DNA from: Hsuehochloa calcarea
Lineage: Eukaryota > Streptophyta > Magnoliopsida > Poales > Poaceae
DNA length: 64,000 nt
Direction: 5' to 3'
NCBI GenBank assembly: GCA_036346395.1
Contig: CM070606.1
Coordinates: 17,160,915-17,224,914, forward strand
Position numbers and translations under genes: made by a program. Positions within the stretch are counted from its first letter, which is position 1. Every line of letters starts with the position of its first letter. This document shows positions 25,001 to 35,600 of the stretch, one piece after another. The notes beneath the pieces were generated by a model. It was not told the origin of the DNA. It saw nothing but the letters and a program-made list of their open reading frames with translations, and did no database searches.

Positions 25001-26068
25001 TATAGCGGGGAATGGCAGTGAGCAACGGCAATAACCCTCTCGGGTCAAACCTGCCATGAGAGCCTTTGAGAGCGACGGGAGCAGTTGAACCATGGACTTC
25101 TGAGGGAGGAGCACGACGTGCATTTAATGCGCGCAGAGCTAGCCGTTTAAAGGTGACCACAGAGGTGATCGCGCACCTCCTCTGCTCACGCCATTGCTTG
25201 ACTCGAGACGCGCCCCCGACCCGAGGAAGGAGACGACTCATCCACCGTCGGATTGAAATCGGACGGTCCAAAAGCAACGGGGTGATTAGAACGGTTTGAG
25301 CGTCCATTTTAGCCTGAGCCGTTGATTTGGATCCTACGGTTCACATTGCGCGAGGTGTTCGGACGGTCCGAACGTTCCCGCGAATCTGAGCCCTTGATTT
25401 AGAATCCAACGGTTCACATGGATCGGCGCGCTCGGATGGTCCGAACGTTCACGCGATCGTGAGCCGTTCGATGCTGATCCAACGACGCACAACGCCCGCG
25501 CCCAAACGACCGAGCCGGTGCGGTTAGTTGGTTGGGCTGAGTCAATTGGCTTAAGCCCGAGCCTGACTCGGACCCAAGGAACAGTGAAATCAGCAAGGGT
25601 TTGAATTAAAGGCTGATTTTTGAAGAATTTGTTTAAGGTAGCAAACAAGCTCCAAAAATCATGAAATTTTAACTGGAGGTTGCTTACTGGATGATTAACC
25701 TTAAATAAATTTTCTAGAGGTTTTTATACAGGGTATTTTTCTCCAGAAATTTCAGAAGGTGATGAATTAGGGTTTGACCAAGGTTTGATTGGCCTCAAAA
25801 ATTATCAAATAATTGCTAAAAATTATGAAATAATTCTGAGGTGTCAAACATCAACCCTAGACTCAGGGAAAATGTTTACACGGGTTTGGCACCAAATCTT
25901 TGCCAAGGAGGTTTTTGGTTGGGGTTAAATGAGGATTTGAATTTGATCTTCCACAATTCTTTTTAAAAGAATTACAAAAACGACCAGGGGTTTCAAGATG
26001 CAAGAAAGGTTTTAATTCCTCCTGATTTTCTTACACTTGAAACTCAATTCCAGATTTGGGATGTTACA
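22030..26068 (-). repeat. LTR-c of array B (5' LTR of internal 2), with a 151-bp deletion
   Basis: It runs TGTGAGACCCG to GGGATGTTACA. It lacks the segment equivalent to 15708-15858 of LTR-b, and the junction near 24020 has a TTTC match at both edges, typical of a short deletion by microhomology. The TATA box (minus strand, 24995-25005) is intact. Confidence 0.88.
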
Positions 26069-26871
26069 GCTACGTCTACATGCCATGCTACTATGTGTAC
26101 ATGCCATGGTGCTACTACATGTGCCAAGCAGAGTTCAAAATTTGGATACATTTTGGTCGATTCGATTCGGAATCAACTGACAAAGACCAACTTAAAACAG
26201 GCGTAACTTTTGCAAACGGAATCTGATTCGGGTGATCTTGGGCTTGTTGGAAAGCTTATTCCGAGACCTTTCCAACAGATCTAGCCTCACCTCCATATTC
26301 CTTCTGGACTAATTGTAATCATCAAAAGAAGATGTTATATCACTTGATTGGGCCAACCTGAGCTTTGTAATCATACTGAACTTGGCCTATCTACCGGCGG
26401 CCCACCCAGGGGTGTGGTTACTGTTTACATTTAGTACCACCCCGCTGGTTCATTTAGTTTTGTGGCTCCTTGTTCCCTATTTAAGGAGTTCGCACCCCCT
26501 CTAGTTTTCTTGGATTTTGTTTAGTTAAAAGTTAGCCTTGTTGCAACTTCGTGTATTGGCTTGTGTCGAGTAGACCAACCATAATACCACTTTCGAAATC
26601 CCAATTTCAATAATTCAATCTTTATTTGCAATTTTAGATTGTTTTATCTTGTTCTTGCGTGCTTCTTCGGCGTATGCAGGAATCGACCTTCGTGGTCAGG
26701 TCAACAGGGTATTTGTGCATGGTTGATAACGACTTATCAATCAGTTTCGCGATTGCGTGGTTTCGAGCCTTGCGTGTTCGTAGCCGAGATCGTCAGAGTT
26801 GAGCGACGCCTACCGGACTTATCGTTCTCATCGAAAGATCGGGCCAACAAATCAAACCTTAGGTTTCATCA
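26069..26871 (+). repeat. Element C 5' LTR, right part
   Basis: The LTR resumes with the GCTAC duplication and continues through CATGCCATG repeats, the GCGTAACTTTTGC block at 26201 and a TATTTAAG box near 26480 to the terminus TTCATCA. It has about 114 bp (26311-26427) that the 3' LTR lacks. The primer binding site begins two bases after its end. Confidence 0.88.
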
Positions 26872-26873
26872 GG

Positions 26874-26885
26874 TGGTATCAGAGC
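26874..26885 (+). other. Element C primer binding site (initiator tRNA-Met)
   Basis: TGGTATCAGAGC, complementary to the 3' end of plant initiator tRNA-Met, lies two bases after the 5' LTR. It sets the orientation and the LTR end. Confidence 0.88.
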
Positions 26886-28377
26886 TACAGTTCTTCAGTG
26901 AGAGTTTCCTATTTTTCTAGTAGTAGATTCATTTTTCATACCTAGAGTCCAGAAAATTGCCCCAAAAAAAAATTACATCTATCATCCATACCGAGCCCCT
27001 TGAGCCTTTGCAATTTTTTCTTTTCAGTTTGCTTGTTGAATCTTTGGTTGCATTGTCATGTCTAGATGCTGATCTTTAGCTCTAGTTATTGTCTAGTTGG
27101 TCGTTGTCTAGATTGCTTCTCGTGTTTTTCCTTCGCGTCGCTTGATCGTTGTTTTAGGGTTCATAGTTTTTTCATCTAAACATAAAATTCGTGGGTTAGA
27201 ACTCCTCTAACCTGCCCCAAAAAAAGAGAGAACACTTTGCTGTCTTTTTTTGCGACTCGCAGAAAATCATAGGGCCAGAAAAATAATAGAAGGAGAAAAA
27301 GGTCGCCAGACAAAACAAAAGTTGTGGTAGAAAAAAAACAATTTTACACAAAAAAAACTAGTGAAAATTGGTGGAGCCCTTCTACATATAGCCACAAGCT
27401 TGCATAAAAAGTTTCAGCAAGATTAGCCCGCGGAATCAAAAGATATAACAATTTAAAGATGGAAACCGAGTCGGTTTCCAGTCCGAGTACGATTCCGTTT
27501 CCGATAGACCTTTAGTAAAACGAGCATAACTTTTGCATATGGTGTCCGATTTGGACGTTCTTGGACTCGTTGGAAAGCTAACAATGAGGCACATACTTTC
27601 CACTTAATGCCCAAGTTTCCCTCCAGGGAACCCAAAATCGGTCATTTTCGGCTCCGAATTCGCGTCACAAGTTTTCGGTTTCGAATTTTGCCGTTTCTTT
27701 CAGTCTTCTCTTCAGAATTTGGGGTTCGCCTCAACTGCAAAGTTGTAGATCTCATCGAAACCTTTAAACAAGTATATATAAGCCATATAAAACTTTGCCT
27801 TTTCATCTCTCGAGACTAACTATTGTTTTCTGCTTAAACAAAATGGTTGTATACGCTGCATGTTATTCCATTTTTGTGCTCTACATCATGTGAACCATCT
27901 TGTGCCCTACAAATAAGTTTGAGTAGTTGGTTAGCGTCTCTCCTAGAACTTGTTGTGAGGTTTTCCATTGCATACATAAAGTCATATTTATCTTTGCGTG
28001 TGCGTACATACACATCTCTTAGTGGGGCTTTGATTAGCTAAACTTTTATTAGACTAGTATCAGCACTTGTGACTAGTACTTTGAACTGTTTGTCAACTTT
28101 GCATGCTGAATTGAATAATTGATATTCCTTTGCTACATACTAGCCTTCCGAGTTCCACTTCCTACTAACTCAGCATGTGCCGTTCCTCGCAATCGTTGGG
28201 CTGATCACAAGTGGGAGTATCACGAACCAACCACCGGTTGTACCACTTCCTTGCTGCATTGGTAAGAACTGGTAAGAACTAGGTATAAGCTTGAGTGTGA
28301 GTGACTTGTGAAACTCCAAAACCTAGTAGTTCATAGGGACATATACACTGTGATTGGTTCTTTGTTTTCTACTAACA
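26886..28377 (+). other. Element C leader, about 1.5 kb, no gene recognised
   Basis: No open frame here looks like a protein gene. A block at 27524-27584 (CATAACTTTTGCATATGG to TTGGAAAGCT) resembles one in the element's own LTR at 26201-26260. Two purine-rich A runs lie near 27220-27350. A long untranslated leader before gag is common in plant gypsy elements. Confidence 0.6.
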
Positions 28378-29631
28378 ATGACAGGGTCACATGGATCTAC
28401 ACATGGTGTAGACAATAACAACCACTCTTTAGGGCATACTGGTGAGGGATCTTTCACACCTCGCACGAGAGAGCTCGTGCGGCACATTGAGCACTCACTC
28501 GGTGAGAGTGTTCGCGATGCCTTGGATAAGATCAATGACAATCTCGTGGCGCTCCACACACGCGTTGCGCTCCTTGAGCGTCAGCCACTTGCTGACAACA
28601 GGACCCATGATCATGAGCCAAGAGTGGAGGACCCTCCTTCTCGCCGCGCACCACCTCCTGCTCGCCACACACCACCTCCTGCGTGCTGCACACCACCTGC
28701 GGTCCGCTCTTGGGCAGATGAGGTGGAAGAAGAAGATGTGAACAATTACACTGCTGATACGGAAACAGATGGAGCCAATATGCACAATGATCGTAACCAT
28801 CGTCGGCTTCGTCATAATCGTCAAGGTAGGGGACAAAATCAACGTGAGGTACGTGACCATAATAATGCATTTGGTAAAATTAAATTCATTATGCCTTCTT
28901 TTGCTTAAAAATATGATCCTTATGCTTATCTCACGTGGGAGCTTAAGTTAGAACAAAAATTTGCTTGTCATGAATTCCCTGAATATAAGAAAGTTAGAGC
29001 TGCTACTAGTGAGTTTTCTGATTTTGCATCTATTTGGTGGAGTGAATATGGTCGTACTCATCAGGACATACGTAGAACATGGAATGCTTTGAAAAGAGCA
29101 ATGAGACATAGATTTGTACCTTAATATTATTCTCATGATTTGCTGAATAAATTGCAACGTTTAAGACAAGGTAGTAGTTACGTGAGGATTATTATCAAGA
29201 ATTGCAAACGGTTTATTGCTTTGTGGTTTAGATGAAATCAAGATACTAAGATGGCTAGATTTTTAGGAGGTTTAAGCCGAGAAATTCAGGACATACTTGA
29301 TTATAAAGAATACAATTCTATCACTCGTTTGTTCCATCTTGCTTGCAAAGCTGAAAGAGAAGTGCAGGGTCGACAGTCTCGCCCTATGGGCAATTTTGGA
29401 GGATCTTTTGTAGGTCGGCCAAGTCAGCAACAACACGTGGCACCCTCCTAACGCCGTGTGCCCCCTTCTGCCCCTTCCACTCCTGTGCATGTCCCTAATG
29501 CAAGGAAATCAACATAGGTACAAGTCCCTACAAAAAGTTCTTCGTCCGTTGCTTCGACAGGGCGATCTAGAGATGTACAATGTCACTGTTGCAAAGGATT
29601 TGGGCACTTGATGCGTGATTACCCAAGTTAG
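28378..29631 (+). pseudogene. Element C gag (capsid-nucleocapsid), with stops and a frameshift
   Basis: The likely start is the ATG at 28378 (MTGSHGSTHG). An N-terminal segment with RHIEHSLGESVRDAL is followed by a proline-rich, acidic stretch. The retrotransposon gag core follows, with KYDPYAYLTWELKLEQKF, SIWWSEYGRTH and then MARFLGGLSREIQDIL at 29251, and HLACKAEREVQGRQS. Stops lie after KIKFIMPSFA (near 28908) and near 29122, and a frameshift precedes 29235. The nucleocapsid zinc knuckle at 29581-29622 reads CHCCKGFGHLMRDY, so the last cysteine of the CX2CX4HX4C pattern is tyrosine. The gag core resembles CRM-clade chromoviruses. Confidence 0.82.
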
Positions 29632-30507
29632 CGAGCTTTACTTATTAAGGACAATGGTGAGTACACTTCAGATAGCGATATTGTGGAAGAACATGTTTTG
29701 GTTGCAACTAACAATGCAGGTGGTGAAACTGAGGAAGAACATATAAGCCATGAGGTCTCTGATATGTACCAAAGCTTAGTTGTCCAACGTGTGCTAAGTG
29801 CCCAAATGGAGCTTGTTGAACAAAATCAACGCCATATTTTGTTTCAATCCAAGTTCGTCATCAAGGAACGTTCATGTAGAGTTATCATTGATGGCGGAAG
29901 TTGCAACAACCTTGCTAGCATAGACATGGTCGAGAAGCTTGGCTTGACCACAACACAACACCCTCATCCATAATACATTCAATGGTTGAATTCTTGTGGT
30001 AAGTTGAAGGTGACTAAACTTGTGCGCGTACATTTTTCTATTAGATCATATCATGACTATGTTGATTGTGATGTCGTACCTATGCAAGCATGCTCATTAT
30101 TATTAGGTACACCTAGGCAATATGATAGATATACTGAACATCATGGTACATCTAATCATTATACTCTCACATATAAAGAAAGAAAAATCACTTTACTTCC
30201 AATGTCTCCTGCTGCCATATTACAGGATGAATTAGAAAGATATGAGAGAATAAGTACGGAGAACACAAAAGATGATCATAAGATTATAGCTCCAAGTGAA
30301 ATTAAATTGAAAGCTCTTGTTAAGTTAGCTACAAAATCTAATTGCATTGATATGGAAAAACATGAATATGAATGTCATACTATGATTTGCAAAGAATCTC
30401 ACTGTCCATTAGAAGAAGTGCATGTTTTTTTGCCTCCTGTTGCTACTAATCTTTTGCAGGAGTGTGATGACTTGGGGAAAACGAATGAATCGAGGACGAC
30501 TCAAATT

Positions 30508-30521
30508 AAAGAAAGGGAGGA
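30508..30521 (+). other. Element C polypurine tract
   Basis: AAAGAAAGGGAGGA directly precedes the 3' LTR start TGATGAGG. It is also translated, because the protease frame runs through it. Confidence 0.82.
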
Positions 30522-31366
30522 TGATGAGGACATCGACTCTAAGGATACAACCACTGCTTCAACCTGCTGCACTGCATCCTCTACGTCATTTACTTCACCA
30601 ACATCTTCTCCAATTGGACTTTTGGCTAATGCAATGCCATATTACCCAATTGGATCGAGCTACGTCTACATGCCATGGTGCTACGTCTACATGCCATGCT
30701 ACTATGCGTACATGCCATGGTTCTACTACATGTGCCAAGCAGGAATTCAAGCTGGATACATTTTGGTCAGATCAGTTCGGAATCAGCCTAACAACACCAA
30801 CTTAAAACAGGCGTAACTTTAGCAAACTGAATCCGATTCGGGTGATCTTGGGCTTGCTGGAAAGCTTATTCCGTGACCTTTCCAACGGATCCAGCCTCAC
30901 CTCCAAATTCTTTATGGACTGATCATTTAGTACCACCCCGCTGGTTCATTTAGTTTTGTAGCTCCTTGTTCCCTATTTAAGGAGTTTGCACCCATCTAGT
31001 TTTCTTGGATTTTGTTTAGTTAAAAGTTAGCCTTGTTGCAACTTCGTGTATTGGCTTGTGTCGACTAGACCAACCATAATACCGCTTTCGAAATCCCAAT
31101 TTCAGTAATTCAATCTTTATTTGCAATTTTAGATTGCTTTATCTTGTTCTTGCGTGCTTCTTCGGTGTATGCAGGAATCGAGTTACCTGGTCAGGTCAAC
31201 CGGTTATTCGTGCACGGTTGATAACGACTTGTCAATCAGTTCAGCGATTGCGTGGTTTCGAGCCTTGCGTGTTTGTAGCCGAGATTGTCAGAGTTGAGCG
31301 ATGCCTACCGGACTTATCGTTCTTATCGAAAGATCGGGCCAGCAAATCAAACCTTAGGGTTCATCA
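30522..31366 (+). repeat. Element C 3' LTR
   Basis: It is 845 bp from TGATGAGG to TTCATCA and is followed by the GAGCA duplication. It is co-linear with the split 5' LTR but lacks the piece equivalent to 26311-26427. The two LTRs differ at many bases, so element C is not a recent insertion. Confidence 0.9.
30659..30730 (+). repeat. Coding minisatellite in the C LTR (TACATGCCATG units)
   Basis: Three units of 21-24 bases with the core TACATGCCATG encode consecutive YVYMPWC, YVYMPCY and YAYMPWF blocks. The 5' LTR has matching units at 5406-5430 and 26069-26115, and array B inserted within them. Confidence 0.75.
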
Positions 31367-31371
31367 GAGCA

Positions 31372-31553
31372 GCCCAAGACTGTAACTCAGATTTGTAGTT
31401 TTTTGGGAATGGCAGGATACTATCGCCGTTTCATCGAAGGATTCTCAATGATTGCTAAACCGCTTACACAATTGTTGAAGAAAAAAAAGAAGTTTACTTG
31501 GACCCCAGCTTGTGAAGAAAGTTTTTAGTAATTGAAAAAGCATTTGACTTCGG
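31372..31553 (+). pseudogene. Element A RT C-terminal fragment between element C and S2
   Basis: Element A resumes with the block FLGMAGYYRRFIEGFS, then LLKKKKKFTWTPACEESF, the standard end of gypsy RT. Two consecutive stops (TAG TAA, 31526-31531) sit where relatives of this type plausibly carry two glutamines. The fragment runs into solo LTR S2. Confidence 0.87.
31549..31553. repeat. Target-site duplication TTCGG of solo LTR S2 (second copy 35596-35600)
   Basis: TTCGG precedes TGTGAGACCCC at 31554 and follows the TTACA terminus at 35595, and the element A frame is continuous across the pair. Confidence 0.92.
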
Positions 31554-34500
31554 TGTGAGACCCCGGTTTATCAGTCTTGTAATGCTTAACCATCCACTCG
31601 GTTCTAGCATCACAAATAAAGTAAATCGAGACTCGAGACATGTGTACTTCCCAGAAATGCAGTATACACACCTCTTTACAAAAAGTCATGCATCAGCTCC
31701 ATTCATTCACATAGAACCGAAGCAGGACTTAACAGATCCAAAGACATACATAGTAAAGCTATTACAAAAGAGAGGACGACCGGCCACAATCATACAAATA
31801 ATTTAAACAGCGGAAGCAAAAGTGCCATAAGATTGCCATAAACAAAAGAGCCAATAAGTGTGCCTTTAACCACAAGGCAACCGACCGGACCGCCAAGCTA
31901 GTCGTCAAACCCGTAGCACACCTCACAAAAGTGAGGCCCATGGGGCTCACCTTCCTCCTCTGCAACAAATAGTTAAGCAAAGCAAATGAGTACAAAAATT
32001 GTACTCCGCAAGACTTACATGTAGAATAACAGACCTATACATATGCTACATGGAAGCTTATTTGAGTGGAGGCTGTATGTTTCATTTTTGGCATAAAGCA
32101 ATCTTTATTTGCAATAAGATAGTACATTTGGAAGCAAATTTACAATCTATTTTTATTGTTCAAATAACAGTAAATTACAACATAATAACAATAAATAGAT
32201 GACAACAACATCCTGGAAGTGACTAACCCATTATTCACCACAACAATAGCATGAATTACCCATTCATACCACCCATGTCATGTTTTAATTAAAAGGTTAT
32301 AGTCTAACTCTTGCAAAACCTAAACAAGCATGTCCATAACCTAGGACGAGGCAATTCGAATAGTCTGAACCCTGCAGGGGTGTACCAATGTACCCACACG
32401 CCAGACCGCCTTTTTGCCACAAGATTAAGCACACTTCCTTAGGTATGCCGGCACAGCTAAGTCCTACGAGACATTTCCAATGGATGATGCTAATTACGAG
32501 CCGTAGCCCACGAAAGAAAGACACATTAGCCAGCTTACAGCCGATCTGCTAATGCTCCCCTCACAACACACACCACACATTTTATTAAAACATACCCATC
32601 GACCAGCTCATAATTAAGACCTACCAAAGTACTTAGTCAAGAGAGGTCCCATATCCCCTCGCGTGGTTAGCACTCTAAGTTGCTTGGAGAGTGTGATACA
32701 AGATGTTCGGTCCTTGTTGACTTAGGCACCATACCATTCACACCCAAAGATCACACCAACATTCCGTTGTGCCCAAGTCCAAAACAATTTTTCATTTTCA
32801 GATTTTGACTTTATAAAATAACAAAGCACAAGTGCTGGACATAAAGGAATAATAATTAGATATGTGATCAAGATCATCGACTATATCGATGATCGCCCAT
32901 TACTACTGAAACTAAGCATTTCGAAGCAATTTCAAATCGCAATCTACTAAGTGACATGAGCTCATCCATCGAACTCAAATCAAAGCAAATAACCTAGGCT
33001 CAGGTAGTAGAGGATAATCAATTCCTACAGATTATGCAACTATAGGATCCACTAATCATAATTTAACACAACATAGCAATTCATTTATACAAGTTGCAAA
33101 CAATATATTAGACTTGAAAAATACTGGGATTAACATGATCAAACTGCTTGCCTTGCTGAAGTTGCTCGTTAAGTTGCAGAGGGCCACTCTCGTTATCAAC
33201 GTGTGTGTCGGAACCTAACGAAAGAGCCAAAAAGAACCGATAAGGCAAGAAATATCGAAAAGATTCAAAAACGAACTTCAGCGAAAAGCTCTGAAATTTC
33301 TACCGTAGGAAGAGCATTATTTTTAAAGAATTTAACAACGAGAATCAATTGATTTGGATTCTCAATGCAAAAGATATGAGCGAAACAATTCTGCTCAGCC
33401 TTATAAATCACAAATGCTACTATTCATTACAACTAAAATCTTCGCAAACATTTCTCGAACTATAATGAGGTTAGAACCATTTTTAGATTAAAGTTTAGTT
33501 AAAAACATAGCTAACAAATTTTGAATCAACTGAAAAAGCAATTAAAATTAAATAGTTAGGCATTTTACAAGTTAATTGCATTTTTTAGTTAACAAATAAT
33601 CCCCGGGAAAATCCTAAATCCAAAATCGACGTGGACGAGTATGGGCCAGAGATCTGAAATCTGATGGCCCACGCGCATAGAGCACAGCGCGCGCGCACGT
33701 GGTTCTCGCGGCTCATACGCTCACTGTTGGATTTAGATCCAACAGTCCATGTGGATTGAGACGTTCGGATGGTCCGAACGTTCGCACGCACAAGGGTCGT
33801 TGCTCTTGCATCCAACTATCCACGTTGATCTAAACGTTCGGGCGGTCCGAACGTTCACTCGAACCTGAGCCATCGATCTAGAATCCTACGGTACACATGG
33901 ATCGACGCGTTCGGATGGTCTGAACGTTCACGCGATCCCGGGCCGTTGATCTAGAGATCGACGGTCCACAGAAAACAACTTTTAAACGCTCGTGCACATT
34001 TTGTCCGATAAAACCGACGGCGAAAGGAGGCTCACCGCCGGTGACTCTGGTCACGGCGGCGCGAGCTAAGACCCAAAATGGGTCTGCAATAGTTTTGCGC
34101 ACACAATGGGACCATAAACTGCGGCTGCGGTGGTCTAGAACGCCGGCATGCAGAGTTGACAACGGTGACCAAAAACGGTCGAAAAACGAAAAATGCAAAG
34201 AAGCTCCGCTGCGGTCCAAGAAAGCGAGTGCCAAGCATCTAAGGACTAAAGTGGAGCTACGTGAGCACGGAAGAGACACAGAGGAGGTCGGAGCTGCTCC
34301 GGCGACGAATGTGATGCTTTCGGCCGAAAATTGGGGAATCTCCAATTCAGCCTAACCCTGGGGAAAATAAGAGAAATTGCGTGAGGGTTAAGCTCAAGTG
34401 ATTAAAGAGGAGCGAGGGGAACAAGAAATGGAGAGGAGAGCCACTCTGTACCGCCTTCACCAAAGTACCCGAGGTGCGGCAATGGCGGCATAAGTGCTTC

Positions 34501-35595
34501 GGGTGAATCAAGCTCAATCCAGCACCGAGGTGGCTAGCTAGACCTGTGAAAATGCTAAAGGAAGCCAAGAGAGGAAACAAGGGAGCTTAAATAGCCGAGA
34601 TGGCAAAGAGCAACGGAAAGATTTTTCCTCGGGTCAGCCCTGCCATGGGAGCTCTGAGAGTGATGGGAGCAGTTGAGAAATGGACGTTTGAGGGCAGTGC
34701 ACGACGGGCAATTAATGCGAGCAGAAGAAGCCGTTTAAAGGTGGTCACCGAGGTGACCCTACACCGCTCGATCCTGCGCCGCGCTATAGCTATGACTCAA
34801 CCACAACGTTCGCTCAGACGCGAGGAAGGAGACGACGCGGCCACCGTTGGATCTAAATCGAACGGTTCAAATGAAAGGGACGATCGGCCGGTCCGAACGT
34901 TCACTCGATCCAGGCCGTTGATCTGGATCCTACGGCTCACACTGCGCGAGACGTTCGGATGGTCCGAACGTTCACGCACGCAATGGTCGCACGATGCCGA
35001 TCCGACGATCCACAATGCTCGCGCCCGAGCGACCGCACCAGGTGCAGTTAGTTGATTGAACCAAGTCTCTTGGCTCAAGCCCGAGTCTGACTCGCGCCCA
35101 AGGAACAGTGAAACCAGCTAGGGTTTGAATTAAACAGCTAATTTTTGGAGGATTTTCTTAAGGTAGCAAACTAGCTCCAAAAATTATAACATTTTAACTG
35201 CTTGTTGCTGACTTAAGGATTAACCTTGCATAAAATTTCCAGAGAATTTCATACAATGCATTATTCTCCAGAAATTCCAGAACATTTGAGTTAGGGTCTG
35301 TACAAGGTTTGACTTCCCTCCAAAATTATCAAATAATTTATAAAAATTATGAAATAATTCAGAGGTGTCACACACCAGTCCTATATCCAGGGAAAATTAA
35401 TTTTAGGGGGTTGGACATAAGATTTTGACCAAGGAGGTTTAGGACCTAAGGGAATTGTGGATTTTGAGTTTGATTTTTCCACAATCCCTGTACAAGAATT
35501 ATGGAACTGATAAAAAACATCCAGATGTGAGAAAAGCTTTAATTTCTCCTCATTTTTATACATTTGAAACACAAATCCACATTTGGGTTGTTACA
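31554..35595 (-). mobile_element. Solo LTR S2 of the B/D gypsy family (4042 bp), diverged
   Basis: The termini TGTGAGACCCC and GGGTTGTTACA match the family but the body is clearly more diverged than S1 or the array B LTRs. The TATA-like box near 34586-34596 has decayed to GCTATTTAAGC on the minus strand. CGGTCCGAACGTTC-type units remain around 33760-33960 and 34890-34975. No internal region is attached and the flanking duplication is intact, so this is an older solo LTR. Confidence 0.9.
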
Positions 35596-35600
35596 TTCGG

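Larger units (their letters stand above)
5431..26068 (-). mobile_element. Array B: tandem gypsy element, LTR-internal-LTR-internal-LTR
   Basis: Three LTRs of 4200, 4195 and 4039 bp alternate with two internal regions of 4084 and 4120 bp, all in the same orientation (coding on the minus strand). The middle LTR has a primer binding site on its low-coordinate side and a polypurine tract on its high-coordinate side, so it serves both internal regions. One GCTAC duplication flanks the whole unit. This matches the reciprocal product of the unequal LTR crossover that makes solo LTRs. The pol motifs and C-terminal chromodomain place it with chromoviruses, probably Tekay/Del. Both internal regions lack gag. 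Confidence 0.9.
29632..30816 (+). pseudogene. Element C protease with a C-terminal tail that reads into the 3' LTR
   Basis: This is in frame with the zinc knuckle. A retropepsin-like core has the catalytic block VIIDGGSCNNLAS near 29881, then the stop TAA at 29971-29973, then the conserved continuation YIQWLNSCGKLKVTK and VDCDVVPMQACSLLLG. After MSPAAIL, where RT would normally follow, there is only a 90-codon spacer and then the polypurine tract. The frame stays open through the tract and 295 bases into the 3' LTR, encoding a serine/threonine-rich segment and three Y-x-Y-M-P repeats before its stop at 30814-30816. RT, RNase H and integrase are absent. Confidence 0.78.
5268..31366 (+). mobile_element. 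Element C: non-autonomous gag-protease Ty3/gypsy element (CRM-like), split by array B
   Basis: Both LTRs run from TGATGAGG to TTCATCA. The 5' LTR is cut at 5430/26069 by array B. A primer binding site complementary to initiator tRNA-Met follows the 5' LTR, then a 1.5-kb leader, then gag and protease, then a purine tract and the 3' LTR. No reverse transcriptase, RNase H or integrase motif lies between the protease and the purine tract, so it needs enzymes from another element. The gag style and the LTR terminus resemble plant centromeric (CRM) chromoviruses and their non-autonomous derivatives. That clade call is from memory and moderate. Without the array, element C is about 5.5 kb. Confidence 0.82.

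Noticed and set aside
26886..28377. Short frames in the element C leader as candidate extra genes.
   Set aside because: All are under 85 codons, show no motif and lie between the primer site and gag where a leader is expected.
28532..28870. Minus-strand frames of 112-121 codons opposite element C gag.
   Set aside because: They are antisense shadows of the proline-rich gag segment.
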